Assembly (NCBI RefSeq): GCF_036884845.1
Contig: NZ_CP145732.1
Coordinates: forward strand, 5,890,001 to 5,954,000
DNA length: 64,000 bases
Direction: 5' to 3'
Source of the DNA: Pseudomonas sp. MAG733B
GTDB lineage: Bacteria; Pseudomonadota; Gammaproteobacteria; Pseudomonadales; Pseudomonadaceae
Shown: piece by piece, positions 31,010 through 39,753 of the stretch
How the letters are laid out: the number at the start of each line of letters is the position of its first letter
How positions within the stretch are numbered: the stretch's first letter is position 1
Notes under the pieces: generated by a model
Databases searched by the model: none
Told to the model about the DNA's origin: nothing
Seen by the model: only the letters and a program-made list of their open reading frames with translations
Translations under genes and position numbers: made by a program

Positions 31010-32533
31010 ATGACCGTGATCAAGCAAGACGACCTGATTCAGAGCGTTGCCGACGCACTGCAGTTCATTTCCTATTACCACCCCGTGGATTTCATCCAGG
31101 CGATGCACGAAGCCTACCTGCGCGAAGAATCGCCAGCGGCCCGCGACTCGATGGCACAGATCCTGATCAACTCGCGCATGTGCGCCACCGGCCACCGCCC
31201 GATCTGCCAGGACACCGGCATCGTGACCGTGTTCGTCCGCGTGGGCATGGACGTGCGTTGGGATGGCGCCACCATGGGCCTGGACGACATGATCAACGAA
31301 GGCGTGCGTCGCGCCTACAACCTGCCGGAAAACGTCCTGCGTGCTTCGATCCTCGCCGACCCGGCGGGCGCTCGCAAGAACACCAAGGACAACACCCCGG
31401 CCGTTATCCACTACTCCATCGTTCCGGGTAACACCGTGGAAGTGGACGTGGCGGCCAAGGGCGGCGGCTCCGAGAACAAGTCGAAAATGGCCATGCTCAA
31501 CCCTTCCGACTCGATCGTCGACTGGGTGCTCAAGACCGTTCCGACCATGGGCGCCGGCTGGTGCCCACCGGGCATGCTGGGCATCGGCATCGGCGGCACC
31601 GCCGAGAAAGCCGCTGTGATGGCAAAAGAAGTGTTGATGGAATCCATCGACATTCACGAACTGAAGGCCCGTGGCCCACAGAACCGCATTGAAGAAATGC
31701 GCCTGGAGCTGTTCGAGAAGGTCAACCAGTTGGGCATCGGCGCCCAGGGCCTCGGTGGCCTGACCACCGTGCTCGACGTGAAGATCATGGATTACCCGAC
31801 CCACGCCGCTTCCCTGCCGGTGTGCATGATCCCGAACTGCGCCGCCACCCGTCACACGCACTTTGTGCTCGACGGTTCCGGCCCGGTTGCTCAGGAAGCG
31901 CCACCGCTGGACGCCTACCCGGAAATCGTCTGGGAAGCAGGTCCATCGGCCCGCCGCGTCAACCTCGACACCCTGACCCCGGAAGATGTGCAGAGCTGGA
32001 AGCCGGGCGAAACCGTCCTGCTCAACGGCAAGATGCTCACCGGTCGCGACGCCGCGCACAAGCGCATGGTCGAGATGCTGAACAAAGGTGAAACCCTGCC
32101 GGTGGACCTCAAGGGTCGCTTCATCTATTACGTCGGTCCGGTTGATCCGGTGCGCGAAGAAGTGGTTGGCCCGGCTGGCCCGACCACCGCGACGCGGATG
32201 GACAAGTTCACCCGTCAGATCCTCGAGCAAACCGGCCTGTTGGGCATGATCGGCAAATCCGAGCGCGGCCCGACCGCAATCGAAGCGATCAAGGACCACA
32301 AAGCCGTTTACCTGATGGCAGTCGGCGGCGCGGCTTACCTGGTGGCGCAAGCGATCAAGAAATCCCGCGTGGTGGCTTTCGCCGAACTGGGCATGGAAGC
32401 GATCTACGAGTTCGACGTAAAAGACATGCCAGTGACCGTTGCGGTCGACAGCAAGGGCGAGTCCGTACACATCACCGGTCCTGCCATCTGGCAGCAAAAG
32501 ATCAGTGAAAGCCTGGCGGTTGAAGTGCAGTAA
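31010..32533 (+). CDS. fumA: class I fumarate hydratase (Fe-S)
   Basis: A 507-residue oxygen-sensitive 4Fe-4S hydratase converting fumarate to malate in the TCA cycle. It has the class I cysteine CATGHRPICQDTG near residue 60 and the alpha-domain RVGMDVRWDG. The conserved GAGWCPPGMLGIGIGGTAEK follows, with the beta domain (ETVLLNGKMLTGRDAAHKRM) toward the C-terminus. ATG at 31010 has AGAGGAG 8 bases upstream, favoured over the ATG at 30980. A terminator follows. Confidence 0.95.
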   Translation: MTVIKQDDLIQSVADALQFISYYHPVDFIQAMHEAYLREESPAARDSMAQILINSRMCATGHRPICQDTGIVTVFVRVGMDVRWDGATMGLDDMINEGVRRAYNLPENVLRASILADPAGARKNTKDNTPAVIHYSIVPGNTVEVDVAAKGGGSENKSKMAMLNPSDSIVDWVLKTVPTMGAGWCPPGMLGIGIGGTAEKAAVMAKEVLMESIDIHELKARGPQNRIEEMRLELFEKVNQLGIGAQGLGGLTTVLDVKIMDYPTHAASLPVCMIPNCAATRHTHFVLDGSGPVAQEAPPLDAYPEIVWEAGPSARRVNLDTLTPEDVQSWKPGETVLLNGKMLTGRDAAHKRMVEMLNKGETLPVDLKGRFIYYVGPVDPVREEVVGPAGPTTATRMDKFTRQILEQTGLLGMIGKSERGPTAIEAIKDHKAVYLMAVGGAAYLVAQAIKKSRVVAFAELGMEAIYEFDVKDMPVTVAVDSKGESVHITGPAIWQQKISESLAVEVQ

Positions 32534-32552
32534 GCACTGACATCACGCGGCG

Positions 32553-32590
32553 AAAAAACCGGCCCGTCGGAAACGACAGGCCGGTTTTTT
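32553..32590 (+). terminator. intrinsic terminator of fumA
   Basis: AAAAAACCGGCC and GGCCGGTTTTTT form a 12-bp stem; a small GTCG/CGAC hairpin sits in the loop. It begins 20 bases after the stop. Confidence 0.9.
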
Positions 32591-32722
32591 TATGCCGGAA
32601 GAAATCCTCATCGACAAACGACCCATGCAATAAAACCAGCGCCGCCCCACAGGTTCCATCGAGAGATCAGCGCCGTTCACATGGTATGGTGCTCCCCCTG
32701 ATTTTTGCCTGTTGCCAAACGC

Positions 32723-34489
32723 ATGCTCCCGAATTCCCGATCCCTGCGCCTGGCGCTCTATACCGTATTGATCATTGCCGGTGCCGCCATCGCTGCCACC
32801 TTGGCCATGCGCCACACCGTGCGCCAGTCAATGGTCGAAGACGCGGCTCGCGCCAACCAGCAATTGGCGTTGTACGCCACCTCCCTGCACACCCTGATCG
32901 AGCGCTACCGCGCCCTGCCCTCGGTGCTGGCGCTGGACCCGCAATTGCGCGATGCGCTCAAAGGTCCGGTAGGCCCCGAGCAACAGGATCTGCTGAACCG
33001 CAAACTGGAAAAAATCAACGGCGCTGCCGAGTCCTCGACCCTGGAACTGCTCGATCAAACCGGCCTGGCCGTGGCAGCAAGCAACTGGCGGTTGCCCAGC
33101 AGTTATGTCGGCCACAATTACGGCTTCCGCCCTTACTTCAGCCAGACCCGCACCCAAGGTACCGGGCGCTTTTACGCGGTTGGAGTGACCAGCGGCATTC
33201 CCGGTTACTTTCTGTCCAGCGCCGTCACCAACGATGACGGCCAGTTCCTCGGCGCGATGGTGGTGAAACTGGAGTTTCCGGAACTGGAACGCGAATGGCG
33301 CCAAGGCAACGACACGCTGCTGGTCAGCGACGCTCGCGGGATCATCTTCATCGCCAACCAGCCGGGCTGGCGCTATCGCCACTTGAAACCGTTGAGCGAC
33401 AGCGATCACGCCGAACTCAAGGCCACCCGTCAATACGACAAGCAGCCACTGACGCCGCTTGAGTACCAATCAATGCGCCGCTTCGACGACAACAGCGAAC
33501 TGGCGCGGGTCAATGGCCCGGACGGCAACGCCGATTACCTGTGGGAATCCTTGCCACTGGCTGCCGAAGGCTGGACGTTGCACTTGCTGCGCCGTCCACA
33601 TGTTGCCTTCGAAGACAGCCGCAACGCCGCACTCGCCGCTGCCGGTTTGTGGCTGACGCTGGTGTTTCTGCTGCTGTTCCTCAACCAGCGCTGGCGTCTG
33701 GCCAAACTGCGCCAGCGCAGCCGCGAGGAGCTTGAACAACTGGTGGAAGAACGCACCCGCGACCTGCGCACCGCCCAGGAAGGCCTGGTGCAATCGGCCA
33801 AACTTGCCGCTCTCGGGCAGATGTCGGCGGCGCTGGCCCACGAGATCAATCAACCACTGACGGCGCAGCGCATGCAGCTTGCTACGCTGAGACTGCTGCT
33901 CGATCACGGTCGGGTCGACGACGCGTACAAGGCGCTCAAACCGGTGGACGACATGCTGACGCGCATGGCCGCCCTCACCGGCCACCTGAAAACCTTCGCC
34001 CGCAAAAGCCCCAGCGGCTTGCGCGAACGTCTCGATCTGGCAGCGGTGGTCGACCAGTCGCTGCACCTGCTCGACACGCGGTTACGCGATGAACAGGTCA
34101 GCACCGTGCTGCACCTGACGCGCCCGGCCTGGGTGCGCGGCGATGCGATTCGTCTGGAACAGGTGCTGATCAATCTGCTGCGCAACGCTCTGGATGCGAT
34201 GCAGGACAAGCCCTGCAAGCGCCTGGAAATCCGTCTCGAAGCCGAAGAACAATTGTGGCGATTGAGCGTGATCGACAACGGCAGCGGCATAGCCGAAGAA
34301 AACCTGGCCAAGGTGTTCGATCCGTTTTTCACCACCAAACCGGTGGGCGATGGCCTGGGGATCGGCCTGGCGGTTTCGTTCGCCATCGTTCATGAATCGG
34401 GCGGTCGCCTGACGGCCGATAATCATGGCAACGGCGCAGTGTTCGCCCTGACCTTGCCCATCGACCTGGAGGTTCCTGAACCATGCTGA
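32723..34489 (+). CDS. sensor histidine kinase of the DctB/MifS family
   Basis: A 588-residue membrane sensor. TM1 is at about 10-28, an extracytoplasmic double-Cache-like domain at about 35-295, TM2 at 302-320, a coiled coil at 325-355, then HisKA with phosphoacceptor His373 (ALAHEINQPLTA), and an HATPase domain with N, G1 and G2 boxes (NLLRNALDA, DNGSGIA, GLGIGLAVS). This is the C4-dicarboxylate/2-oxoglutarate sensor type. It overlaps its response regulator (ATGCTGA) and is followed by a KgtP permease, so 2-oxoglutarate is the likely signal. Length is close to MifS as I recall it. Confidence 0.87.
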   Translation: MLPNSRSLRLALYTVLIIAGAAIAATLAMRHTVRQSMVEDAARANQQLALYATSLHTLIERYRALPSVLALDPQLRDALKGPVGPEQQDLLNRKLEKINGAAESSTLELLDQTGLAVAASNWRLPSSYVGHNYGFRPYFSQTRTQGTGRFYAVGVTSGIPGYFLSSAVTNDDGQFLGAMVVKLEFPELEREWRQGNDTLLVSDARGIIFIANQPGWRYRHLKPLSDSDHAELKATRQYDKQPLTPLEYQSMRRFDDNSELARVNGPDGNADYLWESLPLAAEGWTLHLLRRPHVAFEDSRNAALAAAGLWLTLVFLLLFLNQRWRLAKLRQRSREELEQLVEERTRDLRTAQEGLVQSAKLAALGQMSAALAHEINQPLTAQRMQLATLRLLLDHGRVDDAYKALKPVDDMLTRMAALTGHLKTFARKSPSGLRERLDLAAVVDQSLHLLDTRLRDEQVSTVLHLTRPAWVRGDAIRLEQVLINLLRNALDAMQDKPCKRLEIRLEAEEQLWRLSVIDNGSGIAEENLAKVFDPFFTTKPVGDGLGIGLAVSFAIVHESGGRLTADNHGNGAVFALTLPIDLEVPEPC

Positions 34490-35808
34490 ACTCAGTAATG
34501 GTGGTCGACGACGAAAGCAGCATCCGCAGTGCCGTCGAGCAATGGTTGAGCCTGTCGGGGTTCGAGGTGCAATTGTTCAGCCGCGCCGACGAGTGCCTGG
34601 CGCAACTGCCGAAGCATTTCGCCGGGGTGATTCTCAGCGATGTGCGCATGCCGGGCATGACCGGCCTGGAACTGTTGGCCGAGGTGCAGCGGCGCGATGC
34701 TGATTTGCCGGTGATCCTGCTGACCGGCCACGGTGACGTGCCAATGGCCGTCGATGCGATGCGCGATGGCGCCTACGATTTTCTCGAAAAACCCTTCAGC
34801 CCCGAGACCCTGCTCGGCAGTTTGCGGCGGGCGCTGGACAAGCGCAGCTTGGTCCTGGAAAACCGTGCATTGCATGAACAGGCAGACAACCGCGCCAAAC
34901 TCGATACGACGCTGCTGGGCGTCTCCCGTGGCTTGCAGACGTTGCGCCGGCAAGTGCTGGATCTGGCAGCGCTGCCGGTCAACGTGCTGATCCGCGGTGA
35001 AACCGGCAGCGGCAAGGAGCTGGTCGCCCGTTGCCTGCACGACTTCGGGCCGCGCGCCGACAAACCCTTCGTCGCCTTGAACTGCGCAGCCATCCCCGAG
35101 CAACTGTTTGAGGCCGAACTATTCGGCCACGAAAGCGGTGCATTCACCGGCGCCCAGGGCAAACGCATCGGCAAACTCGAATACGCCGACGGCGGCACGT
35201 TGTTTCTCGATGAAATCGAAAGCATGCCGCTGGCGCAGCAGGTGAAATTGCTGCGGGTGCTGCAAGAGCAGAAGCTCGAGCGTCTGGGCTCGAACCAGAG
35301 CATTCGCGTGGATTTGCGCATCATTGCCGCAACCAAACCGGACTTGCTCGATGAAGCGCGGGCCGGGCGCTTTCGTGAAGACCTGGCTTATCGCTTGAAC
35401 GTTGCCGAATTGCGCCTGCCACCGTTACGCGACCGCCGTGAAGACATTCCCTTGTTGTACGAAGCGTTCGCCCAGAGTGCCGCCGAGCGTTTGGGTCGGA
35501 CGTTTGCGCCCTTGAGCGGCCCGCAATTGAGCCATCTGCTGAGCCATGACTGGCCGGGTAATGTGCGCGAACTGGCGAACGTCGCCGAACGCCAGGTGTT
35601 GGGGCTGGGCGAGCCCGTACCGGCCGGTATCGAGCCGGGGCAGTCACTGGCGGCGCAGCAGGAAGCCTTTGAAGCCCAATGCCTGCGCGCGGCGTTGACC
35701 CGGCACAAGGGCGATGTGAAAGCGGTGCTGGAAGAGCTGCAACTGCCGCGTCGCACGTTCAATGAAAAGATGCAGCGGCATGGGTTGAGTCGGGAGATGT
35801 TCCTGTAG
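34483..35808 (+). CDS. sigma-54-dependent response regulator of the DctD/MifR family
   Basis: A 441-residue enhancer-binding protein. The receiver domain (1-120) has Asp53 (ILSDVRMPG), Asp9/10 and Lys103. The AAA+ domain has Walker A GETGSGKE at 172-179 and the sigma-54 contact loop GAFTGA at 219-224. The C-terminus (about 400-441) is a Fis-type helix-turn-helix (ALTRHKGDVKAVLEELQLPRRTFNEKM). Its target is very probably the kgtP promoter 250 bases downstream, which has a sigma-54 site and two matching upstream repeats. Confidence 0.9.
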   Translation: MLNSVMVVDDESSIRSAVEQWLSLSGFEVQLFSRADECLAQLPKHFAGVILSDVRMPGMTGLELLAEVQRRDADLPVILLTGHGDVPMAVDAMRDGAYDFLEKPFSPETLLGSLRRALDKRSLVLENRALHEQADNRAKLDTTLLGVSRGLQTLRRQVLDLAALPVNVLIRGETGSGKELVARCLHDFGPRADKPFVALNCAAIPEQLFEAELFGHESGAFTGAQGKRIGKLEYADGGTLFLDEIESMPLAQQVKLLRVLQEQKLERLGSNQSIRVDLRIIAATKPDLLDEARAGRFREDLAYRLNVAELRLPPLRDRREDIPLLYEAFAQSAAERLGRTFAPLSGPQLSHLLSHDWPGNVRELANVAERQVLGLGEPVPAGIEPGQSLAAQQEAFEAQCLRAALTRHKGDVKAVLEELQLPRRTFNEKMQRHGLSREMFL

Positions 35809-35823
35809 CGTCTGGAAGGGCCT

Positions 35824-35918
35824 CATCGCTGGCAGGCCAGCTCCCACAGGTTTTGTGTCGTGCACAACTTTCTGCATGCAACTCGGACACTGTGGGAGCT
35901 GGCTTGCCAGCGAAGAGG
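35824..35918. repeat. REP inverted pair 5
   Basis: Left arm CATCGCTGGCAGGCCAGCTC at 35824-35849 and the inverted right arm at 35890-35918, with a CACTGTGGGAGCTGG core. It immediately follows the response regulator and precedes the kgtP control region. Confidence 0.8.
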
Positions 35919-35958
35919 CCAGAGCAGGCACTGCAAATTCACGAGGCCAACCAGCAAT

Positions 35959-36004
35959 TTTCCGCTCACCAACAAACTTTCATAGGCGGATTTCCGCTCA
36001 CCAA
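35959..36004 (+). promoter_or_regulatory. tandem 14-bp repeats, candidate enhancer sites for kgtP
   Basis: TTTCCGCTCACCAA occurs exactly at 35959-35972 and 35991-36004. The start-to-start spacing is 32 bases, about three helical turns. The second copy also forms the dyad GCGGATTTCCGC (35986-35997). They lie 37-82 bases upstream of the sigma-54 promoter, where an enhancer-binding regulator would bind. Confidence 0.6.
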
Positions 36005-36040
36005 ACCGCCATAACCCCTCTAAACCGGCCCTCTCCCCGT

Positions 36041-36056
36041 TGGCACAGCTCCTGCT
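36041..36056 (+). promoter_or_regulatory. sigma-54 promoter (-24/-12) of kgtP
   Basis: TGGCACAGCTCCTGCT matches the sigma-54 consensus, with GG (36042-36043) and GC (36054-36055) separated by 10 bases. It lies 63 bases before the kgtP start. The leader also contains AAAAACAA at 36092-36099, a candidate Hfq/Crc box about 20 bases before the ATG. Confidence 0.75.
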
Positions 36057-36118
36057 ATAGCCCCCGCAGGCTGCGTTTAATCGCGCTCCACAAAAACAAT
36101 TAAACGAAGGATCCTTCA

Positions 36119-37438
36119 ATGGATAACTCCAACGCCCTGCCCCTTGGGTCGGCTGCCGTGCCGGCTAAAGAAAGAACCACCAGCAGTCGCATCAAGTCGA
36201 TCTTCAGCGGCTCGGTCGGCAACATGGTCGAATGGTATGACTGGTACGTCTATGCCGCCTTCTCCCTGTACTTCGCCAAGGCCTTTTTCCCTAAAGGCGA
36301 CACCACCGCACAATTGCTGAACACCGCCGCGATCTTCGCCGTGGGCTTCCTGATGCGCCCGATCGGTGGCTGGTTGATGGGCCTGTATGCCGACAAGGTC
36401 GGACGTAAAAAAGCCCTGATGGCTTCGGTCTACCTGATGTGCTTCGGCTCGCTGCTGATCGCTCTGAGCCCGGGTTACGAAACCATCGGCATCGGCGCGC
36501 CGATCCTGCTGGTGTTCGCACGTTTGCTGCAAGGCCTGTCGGTCGGCGGCGAATACGGCACCTCGGCCACTTACCTGAGTGAGATGGCAACCAAGGAACG
36601 TCGCGGTTTCTTCTCCAGCTTCCAATACGTGACCCTGATCTCCGGTCAGCTCATAGCACTGGGCGTGCTGATCGTGCTGCAAAACATTCTGACCACCGAG
36701 GAACTGTACGCCTGGGGCTGGCGCATCCCGTTCGCCATCGGCGCACTGTGTGCCGTGGTCGCGCTGTACCTGCGTCGCGGCATGGAAGAAACCGAGTCGT
36801 TCACCAAGAAAGAAAAGGCCAAGGAAAGCGCGATGCGCACCTTGATGCGCCATCCGAAGGAACTGATGACCGTGGTCGGCCTGACCATGGGTGGTACGCT
36901 GGCGTTCTACACCTACACCACCTACATGCAGAAATACCTGGTGAACACCGTCGGCATGAGCATCTCCGACTCCACCACCATTTCCGCCGCCACGCTGTTC
37001 CTGTTCATGTGCCTGCAACCGATCATCGGCGGGCTGTCGGATAAAATCGGTCGCCGGCCAATCCTGATCGCCTTCGGCGTTCTGGGTACGCTGTTCACCG
37101 TGCCGATCCTGACCACCCTGCACACCATCACGACCTGGTGGGGCGCCTTCTTCCTGATCATGGCAGCGCTGATCATCGTCAGCGGCTACACCTCGATCAA
37201 CGCGGTGGTGAAAGCCGAACTGTTCCCGACCGAAATCCGCGCCCTGGGCGTTGGCCTGCCGTACGCACTGACCGTATCGATTTTCGGCGGCACCGCTGAA
37301 TACATCGCCCTGTGGTTCAAGAGCATCGGCATGGAAACCGGTTACTACTGGTATGTCACCGCGTGCATCGCCGTGTCCTTGTTGGTGTACATCACCATGA
37401 AAGACACCCGCAAGCATTCGCGAATCGTCACGGACTAA
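36119..37438 (+). CDS. kgtP: MFS 2-oxoglutarate (KgtP-type) permease
   Basis: A 439-residue twelve-segment permease of the metabolite:H+ symporter branch. It has the conserved GNMVEWYDWYVYA at the first helix, RPIGGWLMGLYADKVGRKKAL with the D-x-G-R-K-x loop, and the mid-loop GLSDKIGRRP. The preceding two-component pair and the sigma-54 promoter point to induction by extracellular 2-oxoglutarate or dicarboxylates. ATG at 36119 follows GAAGGATCC. A terminator follows. The substrate is inferred from context and resemblance to KgtP. Confidence 0.85.
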   Translation: MDNSNALPLGSAAVPAKERTTSSRIKSIFSGSVGNMVEWYDWYVYAAFSLYFAKAFFPKGDTTAQLLNTAAIFAVGFLMRPIGGWLMGLYADKVGRKKALMASVYLMCFGSLLIALSPGYETIGIGAPILLVFARLLQGLSVGGEYGTSATYLSEMATKERRGFFSSFQYVTLISGQLIALGVLIVLQNILTTEELYAWGWRIPFAIGALCAVVALYLRRGMEETESFTKKEKAKESAMRTLMRHPKELMTVVGLTMGGTLAFYTYTTYMQKYLVNTVGMSISDSTTISAATLFLFMCLQPIIGGLSDKIGRRPILIAFGVLGTLFTVPILTTLHTITTWWGAFFLIMAALIIVSGYTSINAVVKAELFPTEIRALGVGLPYALTVSIFGGTAEYIALWFKSIGMETGYYWYVTACIAVSLLVYITMKDTRKHSRIVTD

Positions 37439-37457
37439 GTCCACACGCGTTACACCG

Positions 37458-37492
37458 AAAGGGGCAGATCGTCGGGATCTGCCCCTTTTTTT
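37458..37492 (+). terminator. intrinsic terminator of kgtP
   Basis: GGGGCAGATC (37461-37470) and GATCTGCCCC (37476-37485) form a 10-bp stem with a GTCGG loop followed by seven T. The following 290 bases up to the small repeat peptide are AT-rich near 37665-37735 and hold no other gene. Confidence 0.92.
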
Positions 37493-37785
37493 GTTGCTGA
37501 AAAAGCGCCCTGCCCGTCATCCGCGCCACACCGATTAAATAATTTGTTACCTACGCGGCGCGGCGGATTAATCACGAGTTAATGCTCGCCCACCATCCTG
37601 AAACGGTCTGATCGATTAGCTGCGATGCGCCCATTCAGTCCCTGAAAGCGGAAAAATCTGATGGCCTTAATATCTATTTAATCGATTGTTTTTAGCATTA
37701 TTTTGCGCTTTTTAATCAGTTTAATTGGCGTAGCATGAAACCCATGCCCAAGAGACAAAACGCCAAAGAACCTGGAGAAATGAAG

Positions 37786-38001
37786 ATGAAAACCAAACTG
37801 TTCCTCGCCATCGCCCTGTCCGTCCTGGCCGCCAACACCTTCGCTGCCGACGGTTTCGACCGCACCGGTTCCGCTGTCGCGGCAGACGGCTATGACCGCA
37901 CCGGTTCCGCCACTGTCGCCGCTGATGGCTACGACCGTACTGGCGGCGCAACCGTCGCTGAAGATGGCTACGACCGTACTGGCGGCGCAACCGTCAGCTA
38001 A
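37786..38001 (+). CDS. small secreted DG[YF]DRTG-repeat peptide
   Basis: A 71-residue protein of unrecognised function. A clear signal peptide (MKTKLFLAIALSVLAANTFA, cleavage after residue 20) leaves a mature chain made almost entirely of four tandem 12-13-residue repeats: DGFDRTGSAVAA, DGYDRTGSATVAA, DGYDRTGGATVAE, DGYDRTGGATVS. The last two repeats are identical in DNA over about 33 bases, a sign of recent duplication. ATG 37786 is chosen because GGAG lies 8 bases upstream; an ATG two codons earlier is too close. The leader is AT-rich, unlike the neighbours, and a small hairpin follows. It may be a periplasmic or secreted, possibly metal-binding, peptide; this is a guess. Confidence 0.7.
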   Translation: MKTKLFLAIALSVLAANTFAADGFDRTGSAVAADGYDRTGSATVAADGYDRTGGATVAEDGYDRTGGATVS

Positions 38002-38021
38002 GTCACTCAAGCGGCACCCAC

Positions 38022-38041
38022 AGCCCGGCTTCGGCCGGGCT
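38022..38041 (+). terminator. candidate terminator of the repeat-peptide gene
   Basis: AGCCCGGC-TTCG-GCCGGGCT, an 8-bp stem with a stable TTCG tetraloop, 20 bases after the stop; the T-tract is weak (TAGTCATTT). Confidence 0.5.
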
Positions 38042-38157
38042 TAGTCATTTCTGGGGGAACACAAATCTGCGGCCGGGTTACTTGTTCAACTGGAAATCAC
38101 CGGCAGGCCCTTGCACTATTGCTGCCTATTCGAAAGCAGCCTCAAGGATCACGGCCC

Positions 38158-38790
38158 ATGCCCGACGACATCCACTATTACGAACCCGCCAACGGCCACG
38201 GCCTGCCTCACGATCCGTTCAACGCGATCGTCGGCCCGCGTCCCATCGGCTGGATTTCTTCACAGGATGCCGAGGGCCGCTTGAACCTGGCGCCTTACAG
38301 CTTTTTCACCGCGTTCAACTACATTCCGCCGATCATTGGTTTTTCCAGCATCGGGCGCAAAGACAGCCTGAACAACATCGAACAGACCGGGGAATTCGCC
38401 TGGAACCTGGCGACCCGGCCACTGGCCGAGCAGATGAACCAGAGTTGCGCCATGGTCGGACCGGAGGTCGATGAATTCGAACTGTCCGGGCTGACCACCG
38501 TGGCATCGAAAGTCATTCAGGTGCCGCGAGTCGCCGAAAGCCCGGTGTCCTTCGAATGCAAGGTCACCCAGATCATTCAGTTGCAGAGAGCCGACGGGAA
38601 TGTGGTGCCGAGCTGGCTGATACTCGGCGAAGTGGTCGCCGTGCATATCGCCAAGTGGCTGTTGAAGGATGGGGTGTACGACACCGCCGCGGCAGAACCG
38701 ATTCTGCGCGGCGGCGGGCCGGCGGATTATTTCCAGCTGGGGCCTGAGGCATTGTTCAAGATGCACCGCCCGGGAGCGGCAAAGAAGTGA
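38158..38790 (+). CDS. flavin reductase family protein (flavin reductase-like FMN-binding)
   Basis: A 210-residue protein of the flavin-reductase-like split-barrel family. The N-terminal region DDIHYYEPANGHGLPHDPFNAIVGPRPIGWISSQD contains the typical FNA-x4-RPIGWI signature, and NLAPYSFFTAFNYIPPIIGFSS forms the flavin-binding strands. ATG at 38158 is preceded by AAGGA at about 10 bases. It probably supplies reduced flavin or acts on an FMN substrate; the partner is unknown. It is immediately convergent with a small minus-strand gene with no gap. Confidence 0.85.
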   Translation: MPDDIHYYEPANGHGLPHDPFNAIVGPRPIGWISSQDAEGRLNLAPYSFFTAFNYIPPIIGFSSIGRKDSLNNIEQTGEFAWNLATRPLAEQMNQSCAMVGPEVDEFELSGLTTVASKVIQVPRVAESPVSFECKVTQIIQLQRADGNVVPSWLILGEVVAVHIAKWLLKDGVYDTAAAEPILRGGGPADYFQLGPEALFKMHRPGAAKK

Positions 38791-39021
38791 TTACCAGACC
38801 AGCCCGCCTTCTTCGTCGACGCCCTTGAGATGCGTCAGTTGCAGGGCGGCAGCTTCGTCCGCTTCTCTGGCGGTCTTGAAGGTCTGTTCTTCCAGCAGTT
38901 TGTTGAAGCGAGGCGCACCCGCGCCGCCGATGGCTTTGGTGGCGATTGCCGCGTAATACCCGCCTTCGCGGGGGATCACAGCCGATACGGCTTCGAAGGT
39001 TTCAAAGGCTTTGCGTGCCAT
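38791..39021 (-). CDS. small conserved hypothetical protein
   Basis: A 76-residue soluble protein beginning MARKAFETFEAVSAV, with a glycine-rich centre (ATKAIGGAGAPRFNKLLEEQ) and a helical end. No recognised domain, no signal peptide. ATG 39021 has AGGA about 8 bases upstream; the ATG 9 bases further out is too close. Its stop abuts the flavin reductase stop. I believe it is conserved in pseudomonads, but the function is unknown. Confidence 0.6.
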   Translation of the reverse strand: MARKAFETFEAVSAVIPREGGYYAAIATKAIGGAGAPRFNKLLEEQTFKTAREADEAAALQLTHLKGVDEEGGLVW

Positions 39022-39062
39022 GTCGCGCATCCTGGCTAGTTGAGAATGCTGCCATTAAACCC

Positions 39063-39416
39063 TCAACCGGCCAGTTTGTGTACCGCTGCTCCGGACTGGC
39101 GCAGAGCTTGCGCCGCCGACACATCCTTGAAGGTGTGGAAATCCAGGCTGTTGACCACCAGTTCCTGCACCAGCTCGGCAAAAATCTCCATGGCCGGGGT
39201 GCTGAAGTACGCGGTCATGGCCTGTTGATGAGTCCAGAAGCCGGACACCAGCCACAGTTCCGGATCGCATTGCGAGTGCTGCAAGGCAAAGCTCAGGCAG
39301 CCTGGCGCTGCGCGGGATGGCTCGATCAGCGCACTCAGGCGCAAACCCAGTTCTTGAGAACGCCCGGCGCGTGCTCGAACGAAAGCCATATGACTGACGG
39401 GGATCTGCTTAGACAT
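39063..39416 (-). CDS. antibiotic biosynthesis monooxygenase (ABM)-type small protein
   Basis: A 117-residue ferredoxin-like dimeric alpha-beta barrel protein of the ABM type (VSHMAFVRARAGRSQELGLRLSALIEPSRAAPGCLSFALQHS, ELWLVSGFWTHQQAMTAYFSTPAM). Members oxidise quinol or polyketide substrates or degrade heme, but most are uncharacterised. ATG 39416 is favoured by a strong GGGAGGG ribosome binding site and not by the upstream in-frame ATG. It is divergent from the AraC gene. Confidence 0.75.
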   Translation of the reverse strand: MSKQIPVSHMAFVRARAGRSQELGLRLSALIEPSRAAPGCLSFALQHSQCDPELWLVSGFWTHQQAMTAYFSTPAMEIFAELVQELVVNSLDFHTFKDVSAAQALRQSGAAVHKLAG

Positions 39417-39753
39417 GTTCAACCCTCCCGGGGAGTCGCGTTGCAGCCGGGGGACGGGCTGCGACAGGATCAAAGGTTAAGGGCCGATGCGCTTGGGTCG
39501 TTAGTCGATTCCTGCCGGTGCGTTGCACAATCCTGCGAGCGTGCGCCGACTACCTGTAACAATGTGTAAAACCCTGTCACGGTTCTGCCATACGAGTTTC
39601 AAGCAAGTTTTGCCCTCTGCGTCCTGACGTGCAGGGGTGAAAACACAACCCCGTGCAGAATCAGGCAAGCATTCGACAGGATGTGTCTACCGCTACGGCT
39701 TGCACAAACATATGCTCTGCCCCATCACTCCTGCCCTGCCGAGGATGCCTTGC
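39417..39753. other. 337-base intergenic region between the ABM and AraC genes
   Basis: This gap should hold both divergent promoters. I see no further gene or strong hairpin. Likely promoter elements are in the AT-richer part near 39555-39625. The AraC gene's open frame continues upstream to 39637 but without a good ribosome binding site. Confidence 0.4.

Noticed and set aside
30896..32497. 533-residue minus-strand open frame
   Set aside because: Antisense to the class I fumarase gene; low-complexity His/Arg/Gly composition.
37678..38010. 110-residue minus-strand frame with repeats
   Set aside because: It is the antisense of the DG[YF]DRTG peptide; its repeats merely mirror the repeat DNA. 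The plus strand has the signal peptide and ribosome binding site.
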